Positions 1 to 12,290 of a stretch of DNA of 64,000 nt are shown one piece after another. Both the position numbers and the translations under genes were made by a program. The notes under the pieces are model-generated. The model searched no databases. It saw nothing but the letters and a program-made list of their open reading frames with translations, and was not told the DNA's origin. Origin of the DNA: Anthoceros angustus (Eukaryota > Streptophyta > Anthocerotopsida > Anthocerotales > Anthocerotaceae); assembly GCA_010909165.1 (NCBI GenBank), contig MU008174.1, forward strand, positions 496,001 to 560,000, written 5' to 3'. Numbering within the stretch: the stretch's first letter is position 1; each line of letters starts with the position of its first letter.

Positions 1-518
1 TTTTCCTTCGGAGGAAGCTGCCACAGCCTCTCAGACTTCCATATGTGGGGCCACCCCTTTCGTGGAATTTCCTTCCCTTGCGGTTTTGGGTCGCCACCGA
101 ACCTCGGTTCTTCCCGGAATTGTGCTCATCTCAATCACTCCCATCATCAACCGACCTACCTCCATCTCTCACGTGCAGCTTAGCATGACCCTCCTCTTCC
201 TCGGTCTCGGCTACAGATTCTCATCCTCCTCGTCCTCTTCCCCATTGTCCTCTTCCTCATCCTCTTCTTCCCCTTCTCTTTCCCCGTCTTGCCCACCTTC
301 CCCCTCGGCATCCCCATTCTCGTCATCGGCATTGTCGTCCTCATAGCGTACTTTGTCACTTGACATATGGTCCTCAAACACACCATTACCTCCTACTTGA
401 TCCTCCTCCCCGCTATCATCGTCATCTTCGTCTGCCACATGCCCTCCACCAGGCACGACTGATAGAGGGCGCCTCTTTCTGTCCATGGGGCACTTACAAC
501 GTGGTTTTGTTTTTAACT
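1..518. other. Low-complexity segment, strand ambiguous
   Basis: On the plus strand 230-345 is Ser/Pro-rich (runs of TCC/TCT). On the minus strand the same bases, from about 468 down to 215, read as an open Asp/Glu-rich tract that resembles acidic tails of nuclear proteins. The sequence up to 518 ends in a pyrimidine tract and TTGCAG, which could be the splice acceptor of the methyltransferase-like gene that follows. I cannot tell which strand, if either, is coded. Confidence 0.25.
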
Positions 519-1736
519 TGCAGCAACTAAAGGACGTCGAGGTTTTACGGTCGCCGATGACTTCCGCCATTTCATATTTGAAGTCAACAACTGGAAAGGT
601 CTTGAAAACGAGCAAAGGGCTTTGGCTGATAAGGACCTGGAAGAAGGTCTTAACATATTTAACGTGCCTTCCAGTGACAAACAGGTTCAATACCAGGTGG
701 AGGCAAGAAATATTCTTGACATGCGGGGTTTCTGAGGACGAGGGGGTACACGCTTCTAGTGATGGACGTTCCACGTGGGTTTGACATTGGCCCTATGGAT
801 AAGCGGGTGGACATGGCAATGATGCGAACAGTGTTTCAGAGCTTTGAGGAAAAGACAACAAGTGAAGACTTGCGCATTATAGTCATGCATGGGGTCGAAG
901 AAGCCCACACCGTCAGGGAATCCATGCAGACATGGACAGGGAAAGGCGGATTGGTATCCTTCATATGGGATAAGACCAACATGCATAATGATAGAGGCGG
1001 GTTTGAGACTGTGGAGTACATCACCGTCGGATGGTGTCTGAAAGACACAAGCACAAAGGATAGAGCTCCTATGTTGCCGAATGCTATGCACGGGACGTTC
1101 AACAATGGGAGGTCGGTTATAGGACACGCCACTGTGGTGAAGAAACAGGTCTACCTGTCCAATGACAAACTGGTGGTATGCCCTTATCAACGCCCACTTG
1201 GTCTTCTGATGAAACTTATAAGGACCTTCTCAAAGGAAGGGGACTGGGTTCTTGATGCATGTTCGGGCAGTGGACCACCACACTTGCTGCAGTCCTCAGT
1301 GGACGCAACTGCATTGCAGTTGAGGCAGATTTGAGATGTGCAGGGTACATTCCTCAACGAATACATGGTTATGAGGTCCTTCCAGATGCAGAGGAAGAGC
1401 TTACATTTCAACCGCATCGCAGAGGACCATCAGCCTGGGCAAAGGAGGTATGTATCGTGAAAAGATAGTCCAAGGCACAAGTTGTTTCATTGAGTGCCGG
1501 AGGTTGCGATTTACAACAGTGAACTTTTGGAAGATGGGCAGCAAGCGTTGGATGATGTGGCACCGCCTCCACAGGACGACCCCAAGTGTGATGTGAACGA
1601 AGACGAGAAGGCCTTGGAAGAAAACGACGAATTTGAAGACGAAGAAGTAGAGCGCATTAGAAACCTAGCGGTTGTCTTAGACTCTGTGACAGGATGCGAT
1701 TTAGTCGCAGATGAGCCTCCCAATGATCCATTGTAG
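519..1736 (+). pseudogene. Broken beta-class DNA/RNA amino-methyltransferase-like gene
   Basis: Three plus-frame blocks follow one another. The block at 519-714 is open and ends in a stop. The block from about 741 to 1285 contains LLVMDVPRGFDIG, where N4/N6 amino-methyltransferases carry the D/S-P-P-Y motif. Further along it has VEYITVGWCLKD and then QRPLGLLMKLIRTFSKEGDW, followed by DACSGSG, which matches the S-adenosylmethionine-binding F-x-G-x-G motif. After a shift of frame near 1270 the fold continues as TTLAAVLSGRNCIAVEAD. The order (catalytic motif first, SAM motif last) is that of beta-class enzymes such as the N6_N4_Mtase family PF01555. An acidic tail (1494-1736) follows after another break. 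The Pro-Pro-Tyr residues are replaced by Val-Pro-Arg, so activity is doubtful even if the frame breaks are sequencing errors. The surroundings are transposon remnants, so it may be transposon cargo. The family fold is fairly sure; substrate and function are unknown. Confidence 0.5.
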
Positions 1737-2769
1737 ACGCCTTATATTCTTCGACGATTTAACGATAAGTTTTGTGGTCTGGATAGAGGTATACAGTTCA
1801 AGGTTGGCCACTCGCATAGTTTGCAGTAAAAAAACCGTCTTCAAGTGGTGGAATTTTAATTTTCCTTCCTACATTGTGGACCATTGCTTTGACGAGGGTC
1901 CAGCTATCGCCGGCCAGCCGGCGTCCGTTTATTACATGCACACATGGAACCGCGTAAATCGTTGTTTCCAACTTGGGATCCATCGGACAAGGGTGGACAT
2001 ACGTCACAAACGTGAAAAAAACATAGTTTCCAGAAAGGTGTGATCTATGTCAAGAGGGTCCAACAGCAACCGAAGAGGGTTTGTATATTCCCCCTCTTGA
2101 AGGTTTATGGTGTTTGCAACGGACATCCGACATAGTCAGCAGCCTTACCGTATGACTGACCGTTTGCGCGATTACATTGTCCATCTCGTATGGGTTGGAT
2201 CGTACGTACATGCCACTTCCGAAAATACGGTTTAGGTGCGGAACAACATCACCATGTCACGGTTTTCCACAAGGCACGTCACGGGCCCGGGATACTGATG
2301 AAGACAAAAGCGAATGGCGTCTCCAGCGTGTGGAGGGCCCATACCAGGTGCGAGCATGAGTGGAACCCACCAAGTGGATGTGGCGTGAGGTTTCTAGCAT
2401 ATTTTAATGGGAAGGTGCATGAAAAAAGCGAGCATGACGAGAGGCCAAGCGGATCACACGTGGGAGGGCTTGGATGAACATAATTACAAGGCGGTTCACG
2501 GGCCCGATCGACAATGGAACTAGAACTGGGGACCTGAGCTCCGGTGTACCAAGTAGGGAAACTATTTTTTACTATAGATAAGTGAGAAAGAGGGGCGGTG
2601 CGGTTGGAGGAAGCATCTTGCACCCATTCAAGTAGAGAAGAGTAATAGACAATGTAACAAACTTGGCTTGTGTGACTGAGTCTCTCCCATACCATCCGTT
2701 GTAACGTTTTTGATCACCATAACAAGAACTACAACAAAAAAACGTTACATAGCCAGCAGGTTCCTAGTA
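1737..2769. other. Unassigned stretch after the methyltransferase relic
   Basis: Only short open frames are present (plus 1711-2043 and 2190-2477; minus 2279-2695). None shows a motif I recognise. It may hold the decayed 3' part of the gene upstream. I see no RNA gene or clear repeat. Confidence 0.3.
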
Positions 2770-3638
2770 GTGTTTGCCACTTTAGGCCCTACATCTATGG
2801 CAAGCCCTTTACACTAGTCACTGATCATCAGCCTCTCAAGCGGCTCATGACCAACACCAACCTTAGTGGTAATTAAGAATCATGGCCCACGTGGTCAACT
2901 TATAAGTTGGCCATGTGGGCCATGATTCTTAAAGACTACAAATTCGAGGTGGTCCACCGGTCAGGCATCAAGCATCAAAACGTTGACATCTTGTCCTGAA
3001 ATCCTGGAGATAGCAATGAAGATGTCAGGAAGGCAAGGCAAGATGCTGATTCCAGCAATGCTGAGGTCTTCTCCAGCCCTGTTTTGCTGGCTATGGTTTG
3101 TCTTGGACAGTTGGAGGCCAGCGCCGGTGATTGGAGTCCCAAGGACGTGTGGGAAGATTCCGACACTTTGAAGTTTTTGCAAAAAGGTCAGCTAGACTCC
3201 TCCTTGAGACCACCCGAATAGGAGCGAATCGGGCAGCATGCCTCCTCATACCAATGGCGGGATGGCTACCTTCTACGAAGGCTGCACAATGGGCTGGAGC
3301 GCCTAGTTCCACCACCGGCGGACCGGGAGCAGCTAATCTGCCGAGTGCACCACGACATGGGACAATTTGGTGTCAAGCGCACCTACAACCTGTTGGTTCC
3401 TTACTTCTATTGGCATGGCATGCATGCCCAGGTTAAGCAACACATGGCTTGCTGCGAGGAATGTGACCGGGTCAAGATCTCATTCACCATCCAACATCCA
3501 CAGCTCCGCCCACTCCCGATCATGGGACTATTTTTCAGGTGGTCCTGTGACTTGATAGGAGAACTGCCACGGACGCCAAGAGGAAATATTTACATTCTCG
3601 TTATGATGGAACATTTCTCCAAGTGGGTTGAGGTAGTG
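2770..3638 (+). pseudogene. Ty3/gypsy pol fragment: RNase H to integrase (upstream half)
   Basis: Plus-strand frames read LVTDHQPLKRLM and YKFEVVHRSGIKHQNVD, the end of a Ty3/gypsy RNase H. Next come the integrase H2C2 zinc finger (RVHHDMGQFGVKRTYN, then HMACCEECDRVK) and the start of the integrase core (WSCDLIGELP, then ILVMMEHFSKWVEVV). Several stops and shifts break the frame. A short palindromic patch at about 2872-2925 (GGCCCACGTGG and its inverse) interrupts the RNase H. The frame stops making integrase sense exactly at 3638 and resumes at 14450, so this is the 5' half of one pol gene interrupted by a large insertion. Confidence 0.8.
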
Positions 3639-3646
3639 GGGTGTCA
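3639..3646. repeat. Left terminal inverted repeat of the 10.8-kb transposon
   Basis: GGGTGTCA lies immediately after the AGTG duplication at 3635-3638. It matches the inverted right end at 7 of 8 bases. Similarity fades beyond about 8 bases. Confidence 0.6.
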
Positions 3647-5039
3647 CTGCGCTTTGGTGTACCTTGACATAGAAAAAGCTGGTTGTGTCATTTGGTCACA
3701 TGGACCCGACCTGTCACCGAATTCAAAATTACACGGAAGGAACCTCCGGGAACATAAAAATGTGCTCCGCGTGTTTTCTGCTCTTGTGAAGACCGGAACC
3801 GATCGTGCATAACCAAACGCGGACTTCCTTCGCCCATTATGCCTATCCCGTTGATGTCACTGGACACGGTGGGTCTTGCTTTGGGATGCATTCATGGCAT
3901 ATGTTCTTGAATTGATGTGAAAAGCATTCTGCGGTGTGGAGGCGTACATCACGCGATCTAATGCAAATGCACGGAGAGGAGGCGGGCGGCGCGATCGTTG
4001 TGGCAAGGTTTCCGGCATGGATTGTGCGGTATCGCCGATTGTGCGAGAATAGCCGACTTGTGACGGTGGAAGTTTCTCAAGCTGATTGGGGTGGTTACGC
4101 CCATGATGGCCCGCTCTCCTTGTAGTCAGCGGTATTGTGAGAGGAAGCGTCTGCGGGAGGCAAGCTTTGGCGAGCTGCGAGAGCAGGCGCAAGCAGAATG
4201 AACCGGTGGACATAGTAGGCCAGTGCAGCGGCAACATCGGCCTCCACCTCCACAAGCCGAGTGCGTGTGTAGCGCGATGCAGCGTTATTTCAAGGTCGTT
4301 GGGGTTGATACACCGCACAATCTCGCGCCGACCTAGCAAGGAGCTTGGAGAGCAATTCTTGCGGATGACAAGTGAGTTCTCGGTGCAATGTCGCCGTGAG
4401 ATCTATAGTACTTTTGAAGAGCTTCCTCTGAAGGACTTTCGTACTCCCGACGCGGGGAAAGATGAAGAGTTGTTCTTGTTCTCATGAGGAATATGAGCCT
4501 GACATGTAAAATTGAAGGATGTTCGGTCGGCGATCACTGCGAGCGCGCCTGGAATATCATTTTGTCGCCGGGTCCGGATGACCATCGATTCCCACAGCCA
4601 AGCACATTGGTGTGAGTCGGAGCATCCGATCTGCAGCGAAATTGCGGGGTGGGAAGGATTGTCGGGGCCAAGGTATGTGGTGCGGGTCCGGAAGGAAGCT
4701 TAGGTCGATGTGATCTCGGATGATGTGAAAGCCGCGTTACGCAGTGCAGGAGCTCGCCTCGACCTTCCTCCAACACAAAGGACACCAAGCGCCTACGTCG
4801 GACCAAACACTTTTGACCAGCACATCATCCACTTCTTGGATACTTCACGGTGAGATGAATATGTCACTGGATTCCATGCTTGTGTTGTGAGTGCGAACCT
4901 TCATCATGCTAGTCCCTCACCTTCCATGCTTGTTTGTACTTCACGGTGTCGTTATATGTTAGCACTACCTTCCAAATTCGTGTTTGACTCTTGGGCATGA
5001 TGGTATTGGGGTCAGTAAGGGTGTTCACGTAGGCTTCTC
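3647..5039. other. Left non-coding arm of the transposon
   Basis: The longest open frames are minus 3857-4339 and plus 4137-4487, and neither has a motif I recognise. The phrase ttccatgcttgt recurs at about 4872 and 4923. I treat this as the subterminal arm of the element. Confidence 0.35.
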
Positions 5040-5600
5040 GTATGCATACTGGTGTTGTGATTTAGGGACCGGTGATATGGGGTGGACAGTTGGTGTTGAG
5101 CGAAGGGCTATGTGATGCCCATGGCCTTGTGATGGTTTGGGCTGATTGGTGATGTTGATTCCTGCACTGGTTATGTTTTGGGCAAGGGCCGGGTTCCCAG
5201 TTTGGTGTGGGGAGGCGGGGTGTTGTGGTTGCCGCTTGCGTATTGGGGTGGTCGCTGGGTGATTTTAGTGGGCCGTGGATGATGTGCGGACAATTTGGTG
5301 ATGTGGTGGTCGCTATCTTGTTGATTGATCGTTGGTGATGTGGATGATGGCATGGTGATAAGGTGGACGGATTGGTGATGTCATGGAGTAGGTGGAGCTC
5401 TGTTTGCACCCTTAGTGATGTGGTGGATGTGTTGGTGTTGTGGATGATGGAATGGTGATCACATGCGGTTTGGTGATGTTTTGGAGTTGTTCCATTTTAG
5501 TTGGCATCACTTGGTGACCTCGTGTCCGTCGTTGGAAGTGTGTTGCACGTTTTGATATTGGCCATCCCATCGGTGATACCACCGTTCCTGCGAGTATGTA
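5040..5600. repeat. Left subterminal repeat array, TTGGTGATGT-type
   Basis: About a dozen degenerate copies of (T)TGGTGATGT(GG) occur at irregular 20-40-base spacing, for example at about 5148, 5290, 5332, 5370, 5414 and 5471. The inverse motif ACATCACCAA is clustered near the other end of the same element (about 11.9-12.3 kb). Paired inverted subterminal arrays are typical transposase-binding regions of large plant DNA transposons. Confidence 0.6.
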
Positions 5601-7250
5601 ATGAAATCGCTTTGTTGTGATGTGCGCAATTCTACTGCGGTTCTGCGAAGAGCATCCCGACATTTCAATTGGGCAGCGAACTTTTGAGAAATTGAAGCCG
5701 TATTTTGTGAAGAGCTGCAGAACGGAACTTGTCTCTTATCATGTGGAAATGGCCTTTCTCAAGGGCGCTTTCAATGCTATATGCGGTTGTCTTTCAAGTG
5801 TGCATCGAGGTCAATGTCATTTCCATGTGACATATGTGCTCCCCAAGAAGGTGACGGGCTTGTTCAAGAGTGTAGTCAACACATGTGTTGTATCTGTCAG
5901 GATGTTGTCGCTTTGTGTGTGCGAAGGAGGCAAACGGGATGGCACAACCTCGCATGTTTTGGTGGCACTTGTGGCGGCTGTGGGGTGGGGCAAATTGGCC
6001 CGTCATGTCATCGAATGATAAGCTTCCTCGGTCCGTCCTCGGTGGCGCCGTTTTCAATACCAAGTCGTTGGTTCGACCAAGATGGGCATGAGAAGAAGCG
6101 GATCAAACTTGTTTTCATGGAGACTCATCCATGATTTTTGTCATGTACTTGAAAGAAAAATTGAAAGAGTTCATCCCGCGATTTTGTGCGGATGGCAAGG
6201 GTTGGAATTTCGTCGCTTGGAGTGGTTCCGTGATGTTGTCGTCTGTCATGGACTTGATCGAACTATGCGTTTGGTGTTCAAAACGAAATTCAATCTATGC
6301 ATTGGCATAATGACCAGTTTCGATTTTTGTCTTGGTGTTCTATAGGAGGACGGGTCCAATTGATGCAGGAACGGCTGCTAACATCGACAAATACTATCAC
6401 TTCTACATCGGTGATGATATGGTCCACGATACCTTTGTTTATGCGACCGCCTCATGTTGCATTGGCAGTGGATGCGTGATTCTGGGTTTCCAGTGCCGGG
6501 AACATTGGTGTTGGTCGGATGGGGCAGCTAGTCAATTTAAAGCATGTAGGCCTTCTTACTTTGTTGCGGTACCTAGCTTGACTGGTGGTTGCAAGATGCT
6601 ATGGTCGTTCTTTGGCGTGGGCATGGCAAAGGCGAACATGACGGAGCAGTGCAATCTTGAAAAGGGCATTGCGGTGAGTCCTCTCCGAATGCTCCTCATT
6701 GCGATGCGCCTCGATGTTGTCACCTACTTAAGAGAGAACATCTCGGGTGCAACAACGTCGTCTGTGGAGAGCATCGTCCATAGGAGCTTCGTGATTGGGA
6801 AAACGAGGTGAGCAGGAGGAACAAGTTTAATTGTGACCCAATACAGGTCAAAAAATGCATAGCATATATGGTTTCGCCTGGACCCAACTCAATGAAAATG
6901 CATGTTGGCATGTACATCTTGTTGTCTTGATCGGCATTCTCTATAAGCGCCCATGCGAGGATGGAGACTCGTATCCATTAGGCCACATGGACAACCCACG
7001 GAAGGAGCCCGTACTCGGAGAAGAGGCCGGGATCTTTGAGTCTGGCGGATACCTTCGCCGCGTTTGCTACTCGGGAGGAACAAGGAGCTTTGGAAACTAC
7101 CGTTGATGGCCTTGACGATGATGCTATGGAGGATGTGTCGGACATGGCCGACCTCCTAGAAGTTGGTGATACGTTTGTTGTACCGACATCGAAGGCGAGG
7201 GGCAATTGTTTTACCTTGCGTTGCACGGTTGAAGCAAACCCTCTGTAACA
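5600..7250 (+). pseudogene. Decayed DDE-type transposase of the large DNA transposon
   Basis: Plus-strand blocks in shifting frames keep a recognisable order. They are CEEHPDISIGQRTFEKLKPY (about 5644), a Cys-rich segment CFGGTCGGCG (about 5957), DGHEKKRIKLVFMET (about 6081), YLKEKLKEFIPRF (about 6146), SMHWHNDQ (about 6295), YYHFYIGDDMVHDT (about 6391), WCWSDGAASQFKACRPSYFV (about 6508) and PSLTGGCKMLWSFFGVG (about 6573). A C-terminal piece is VGDTFVVPTSKARGNCF (about 7164). The W-S-D-G..Q-F-K and F-F-G-x-G blocks are, from memory, a signature of a transposase-like family abundant in mosses, liverworts, algae and some animals; I do not know its formal name. At least five frame changes make this copy non-functional as written. 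It lies just downstream of the left repeat array, as expected for the element's own transposase. Confidence 0.6.
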
Positions 7251-7997
7251 AGTGGTGCCCTTGGAGCAACTCAACATTAGTGGGAGAAGTGGTTGTCTGG
7301 CGACTACACACTCCACACGGCGTCTGTACCTGGTGAGAGAATGAGGAGTGCACCCTTCATGCCCGTGTCCTAAGTTGCAAGATTGAATTGCGGGTGTACC
7401 GATAGTGAAGGTGTGGAGTGCTATTCTTTAGAGGGGAAGCTCTCGTGAGTGACCACCTTGGTAAGAGAAAGCAACTCGAGCCTTGTGCTAGAAAGCACAT
7501 GTGCGTAATGATTGGTCTCCCTCTATTGTACGAGGCCCACGTTTGGCAAACATAACCACGCGACCACCAAGCTGGTCACTAACTATTTGCTCACTAACCG
7601 AGTTGTCACTAACTGGTGGCGCCAGTGCACCGAAAGTTATTTTGCAAATGGGTCTTGTCCATGTTAACACGTTGATACATGGCTTCTTTAGGGGTCTGAA
7701 GGTCCAAGCGGGATGCACACGGCATATACGATTGCATTCATGCAAAACACTTATTCCGTGGAATTTGCTTACAAGGGCATTTGCATTAAAAGTTGAGTTC
7801 TGGTCTCGGGACACATGATTATCCGCCACACGTTGAAGCCCACTTTCGCCAATTGACCCCGGCGTGGTGTCCACAGGCCTTGTCCTTGGTGGCACATAGT
7901 CGGGCTTTAAATGGCGTGGCGGCCACGGGTCGTCACGCATCTTCATATACAAGCTAATGCAATGGCCGCCATGTGCTCTAACTTGGGTCTTGTGATT

Positions 7998-9979
7998 TGT
8001 CGAACCCACCGCCGCAGCTCCTCTGGTTCCGCCCTTGATGGGGAGAAGCCATGGGCAGCCGAGGCAAGGAGCTTGATGGAAGCGAAGGTTTTGGCCGCAA
8101 TGCGGCGGTTCCAAGATCGACCGGCGGGCGGTGGCGGCGGCTTCCGAAGAGGGAGCGTGGATGCGCCATATGCCGGAAGACCTCGAAGTCGCTCAGCAAT
8201 TGCAGCAGGAAGGGATGTCGACCGTGTTGTTGAGGATGATTGTGACATGGCGTGTTATAGACAATGAATCAAGGATGGCGGTGGAAAGTGGCGACTCTTG
8301 ATGGCGCGGGTTTGCCCACTCGCAATGGAAGCATCTTTGTAGCTACGGTCTTGTGATTGGGGCCGTCTTCCACATTCTTTGGATAGCTGGACATGGCGTG
8401 CATGTTGTTGTGCCGAAGCCCTTTTAGGCGGCAGCGTGCTTGGATGTAGTTGTTACCCAAGCCTCGTAACTTGATCCCTCCCCAGGCTGTGTACCTGAGT
8501 TGGAAAGGATGTTGTGTGGCATGTGCTAATGCAAGACGGGTTGAAGGCATGTTTCGTTAATGTCAAGTGCAGAGGTAAATCTTGTTGCCTCATGTCGGCA
8601 AGTTTATCAGTGACCATTGTATGTGGATCAACCAAAAAAGCAAATCGGGCCTCCTTAACAACCCTACATTTAGCCATGGGTGCCTAGAAACTCAAAACCA
8701 CGCACAGACAGTGCCGACCATACCAGCCAAGACAATCACTTGACCGTCTGAAGTCCCTCCTTGACATGCTCCCTCTTAGCCACCCAGTCCAGATATTTGG
8801 CGATTGTGGGGCTCAATAATACACTGGATGTCTTGGGTAGCCTTGGGATGGCATCATCAAGTTTGTTGCCAAAACCATGTCCTCCTCTATTGCGGTGGGG
8901 TGACCACGGACACAGTTAAGGAGGTACACCCCTCGAATTTGGCTCTGCCGTAATAATAAGCCATGATCACCCTCGCCGAAACACCTTGCCGCTTTGCCAT
9001 GCTTTGTCGAACCCACACAGCTCCTCCGGTTCCGCCCTTGATCTGGGAGAAGCCATGGGCAGCCGAGGCAAGGAGCTTGATGGCGCGAAGGTTTTGGCAA
9101 TGCGGCGGTTCCAAGATCGGCCGTGGCGGTGGCGCGGCGTTCCGAAGAGGGAGCGTGGATCGCCATATGCCGGAAGACCTCAAGTCGCTCGGCAATTGCA
9201 GGAAGGGATGTCGTGTTGTTGAGGATGATTGTGACATGGCGTGTTATAGACAATGAATCAAGGATGGCGTGGAAAGTGGCGACTCTTGATGGCGCGGGTT
9301 TGCCAACGCAATGGAAGCATCTTTGTTAGCTACGGTCTTGTGATTGGGGCCGTCTTCCACATTCTTTGGATAGCGGACATGGCGTGCATGTTGTTGTCGA
9401 AGCCCTTTTAGGCGGCGTGCTTGGATGTAGTTGTTACCCAAGCCTCGTAACTTGATCCCTCCCATGTGAACGAGTTGGAAAGGATGTTGTGTGGCATGTG
9501 CTAATGCAAGAGGCGGGTTGAAGGCATGTTTCGTTAATGTCAAGTGCGGTAAATCTTGTTGCCTCATGTCGGCAAGTTTATCGGTGACCATTGTATGTGG
9601 ATCAACCAAAAAAAAAGCGGGCCTCCTTAACAACCCTACATTTAGGCATGGGTGCCTAGAAACTCAAAACCACGCAGAGCAGTGACCATACCAGCCAAGA
9701 CAATCACTTGACCGTCAAGTCCCTCCTTGTCATGCTCCCTCTTAGCCACCCAGTCGGATATTTGGCGATTGTGGGGCTCAATACACACGGATGTCTTGGG
9801 TAGCCTTGGGATGGCGATCATCAGTTTGTTGCCAAAACCATGTCCTCCTCTATTGCGGTGGGGTGACCACGGACACAGTTAAGGAGCTGGTACACCCCTC
9901 GAATTTGGCTCTGCTCGTAATAATAATAAGCCATGATCACCCTCGCCAAACACCTTGCCGCTTTGCCATGCTTTGTCAA
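7998..9979. repeat. Tandem direct duplication of about 1 kb, two copies
   Basis: Copy A (7998 to about 9006) begins gtcgaacccacc. Copy B (9007 to about 9979) begins gtcgaacccaca. They run in parallel throughout, including ATTGTGACATGGCGTGTTAT (8229 and 9227). Most differences are 1-5-base changes at CAG or CTG triplets, for example 8608 CAG versus 9582 CGG. The sequence of each copy has open frames on both strands but no motif I recognise. The duplication lies inside the 10.8-kb transposon. Confidence 0.85.
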
Positions 9980-11860
9980 GCGGCTTGGCTAAATGTGCGC
10001 GTCGATACCGTAGCACATAGAACTCCACATGCTCTACATTTCCCTTGGGAGCCAGCACCATAAAGTTACTACGCACGGACCGTGTCCGCTCATAAGACCT
10101 TGAGGCATGGGTGGGGGCACTTCATCCACATTCTCTGACCATTGAGCACCCTTGTGCTTCCCACGGATGTTTCTTTTGGGGCTGTTTCCCATTCTTCCTT
10201 TTCGCCTCCGGCCGAACTTGGCCGAGGAGGTGGCGTCTCTGGGACTCAATGCATCGCTCTCCTTTCCTTCATTGGTTTTTCGATTCGCCCACGTTCTGCG
10301 AACTCATCAACCATTTCAAAAGTCACCATTTCATTCGCAGGCCCACCTTCTTCATTGGGCATGATGGGCCCACCACCACTTGCAAGAACACCGTCACGTC
10401 GACCAAGCTGGTGAAGAGCACGGACATTGATTCACAGTTGCAAGTATGTTCCATCGTACAGCCGCCTCCATCGCCAGATGCTCCAAAAGTTTTTGATGTT
10501 CGCTGATTGAGGCGTCATCCGCAACAACCCTATCTCGCTATAACTTGATTGGCACCAATCATCACGGTATCCACCGCGCCACCCTCATACGGATCTCCAC
10601 CGCCACCACACCGCTACCAAGCGGTGGACATCACCGGTTGTCGTCAATGCCAAATGGACACTTGGTCCGGGCCGTCACTTGCCACATGATCCAAGATATT
10701 GGTCACGGTAGAACACCACGACTCCTCTGCCATTCGTCACATTTATCAACACATTCAATTGCGGCCACCTCCAAGTTATCACTTGATTCACAAGACTCTG
10801 GACACCACAACCATTTCATCACCTACATCCACACCTCCACTCGAATACCTGGAAGGCACCGTTATGCAGCCAATAAGAGGCGCACAATACACCGTGACCA
10901 ACGAGAGGCGGTGAGCGCCACCGTTGTAGCTTGTCTTTGGCGGTCATCCTGCAAGCGGACAAACATGTACTCAAAGTGTAGACAACTATCTAGTTTCAAC
11001 AAAGCAATGCCCTCACAAACCCACACGATGTCCTTCGGAGGAACACGCACATGCCAACTTGCGTCTCATTCCTCACCAACTTCAACCCTGTGGGGACCTT
11101 GTGTCTGGCGGCCTTGGTGGAGTAGGAGCTATGTCCAGAACGGAGGGCTGCTCGTGTGGTCACTGTGGGGACAACGTCATCTTCAATTTGTGAGTCTAGC
11201 ACCATGAGTAATCGCTGCCCAAACATGCGCGAACAACACGAGGCTTTTCCCTCCGGGCATTGGGGTGCGAAGGAATTCACGTAGGCTTCATGTGCCTCCC
11301 TTGCCTTGCAAGCAGCAAATTCATCAGCTACGGTGCGAGAAATGTTGACATCGCAGTTGGCATAATTGCACCTGGACCGAGTTCGAGATCTTTGTATGAC
11401 AAAATTTAGTCGAGCGGACTTCAAGAAAATGGACAAGACAACAAACCTGGAGGCTGGAACATACATATTGGAGACTCAAGATTTTTTGTCTGGTGTGGCC
11501 AACCAATTCTTGGTGATTGTGACTCAATGTCTTTCCATCGTGTGTCATGGTCGGGTCTCCAATGCACTCGAGGAACTCTTTCTCCCAAGTGTCTCGCTGG
11601 TCCTGTTCCCATGGAAGGAGCTTCTCCTCGTGCTTTGATCAACCCTTCGCTCTCAACCATGATGCAGCACATCATTGCACCACGGGCGTGGGCAGCAACA
11701 ATGTTTGTCAAGTGCACGATACAGGCGAGATATCGTGGAAGCAATGGCCACATGGAGTGAACACCATCTCGTTCTGCGTACCACCCATGACACACATTAC
11801 ACTTTAGGACACACGGCTTGCGGCTTTGAAGGAAAACCAGCGGTTGCGTGAGAAAGGATC
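9980..11860. other. Transposon interior without identifiable gene
   Basis: The longest open frames are plus 10545-11207, minus 10996-11466 and minus 11421-11795. The two minus-strand frames are adjacent and have a more protein-like composition than the plus frames, so a spliced minus-strand gene of unknown type is possible. No domain is recognisable. Confidence 0.3.
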
Positions 11861-12290
11861 ACCTTGGCCTTGGCACCACATGACTAGGTGGTGCCAAGGC
11901 CTCTATCCGCCACCCCACCACTACATCACCAAGTCCAGAACCCATCCACGAAACCATGACATCACCAAGGCCACCACCGCCACCAACCTACCACTACATC
12001 ACGAATGCCACCATGCCCACCGACCTACCCCTACTCGAGAACCATAACGCACACAAGCCATGCACTACATCACCAAGGCCACCAAAAGCTCACGGACACC
12101 CGGGATGAACACACAGACCAATTCCTCACCATCCGTCAAGTGATCACCCACCCTTCCACCGGAGAACATGAGTCACCACCCCTTGAGCACCCCTACCACC
12201 ACCTCACCATCCCGTGAACGTCACGGGGAGCACCCAGCCACCCTGCAGCACATCACCATAAGGAAAACATCACGGACACCTCGTCCGTGT
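11861..12290. repeat. Right subterminal repeat array, ACATCACCAA-type
   Basis: Degenerate CATCACCAAGGCC / CATCACG units occur at about 11922, 11961, 11996, 12068, 12126, 12204, 12249 and 12269. They are the inverse of the motif clustered at 5040-5600. This inverted pairing supports a single element spanning both arrays. Confidence 0.55.

Noticed and set aside
2872-2925. Hairpin with GGCCCACGTGG arms as a possible terminator
   Set aside because: It interrupts a decayed RNase H frame and looks like a local inverted duplication, not a regulatory site.
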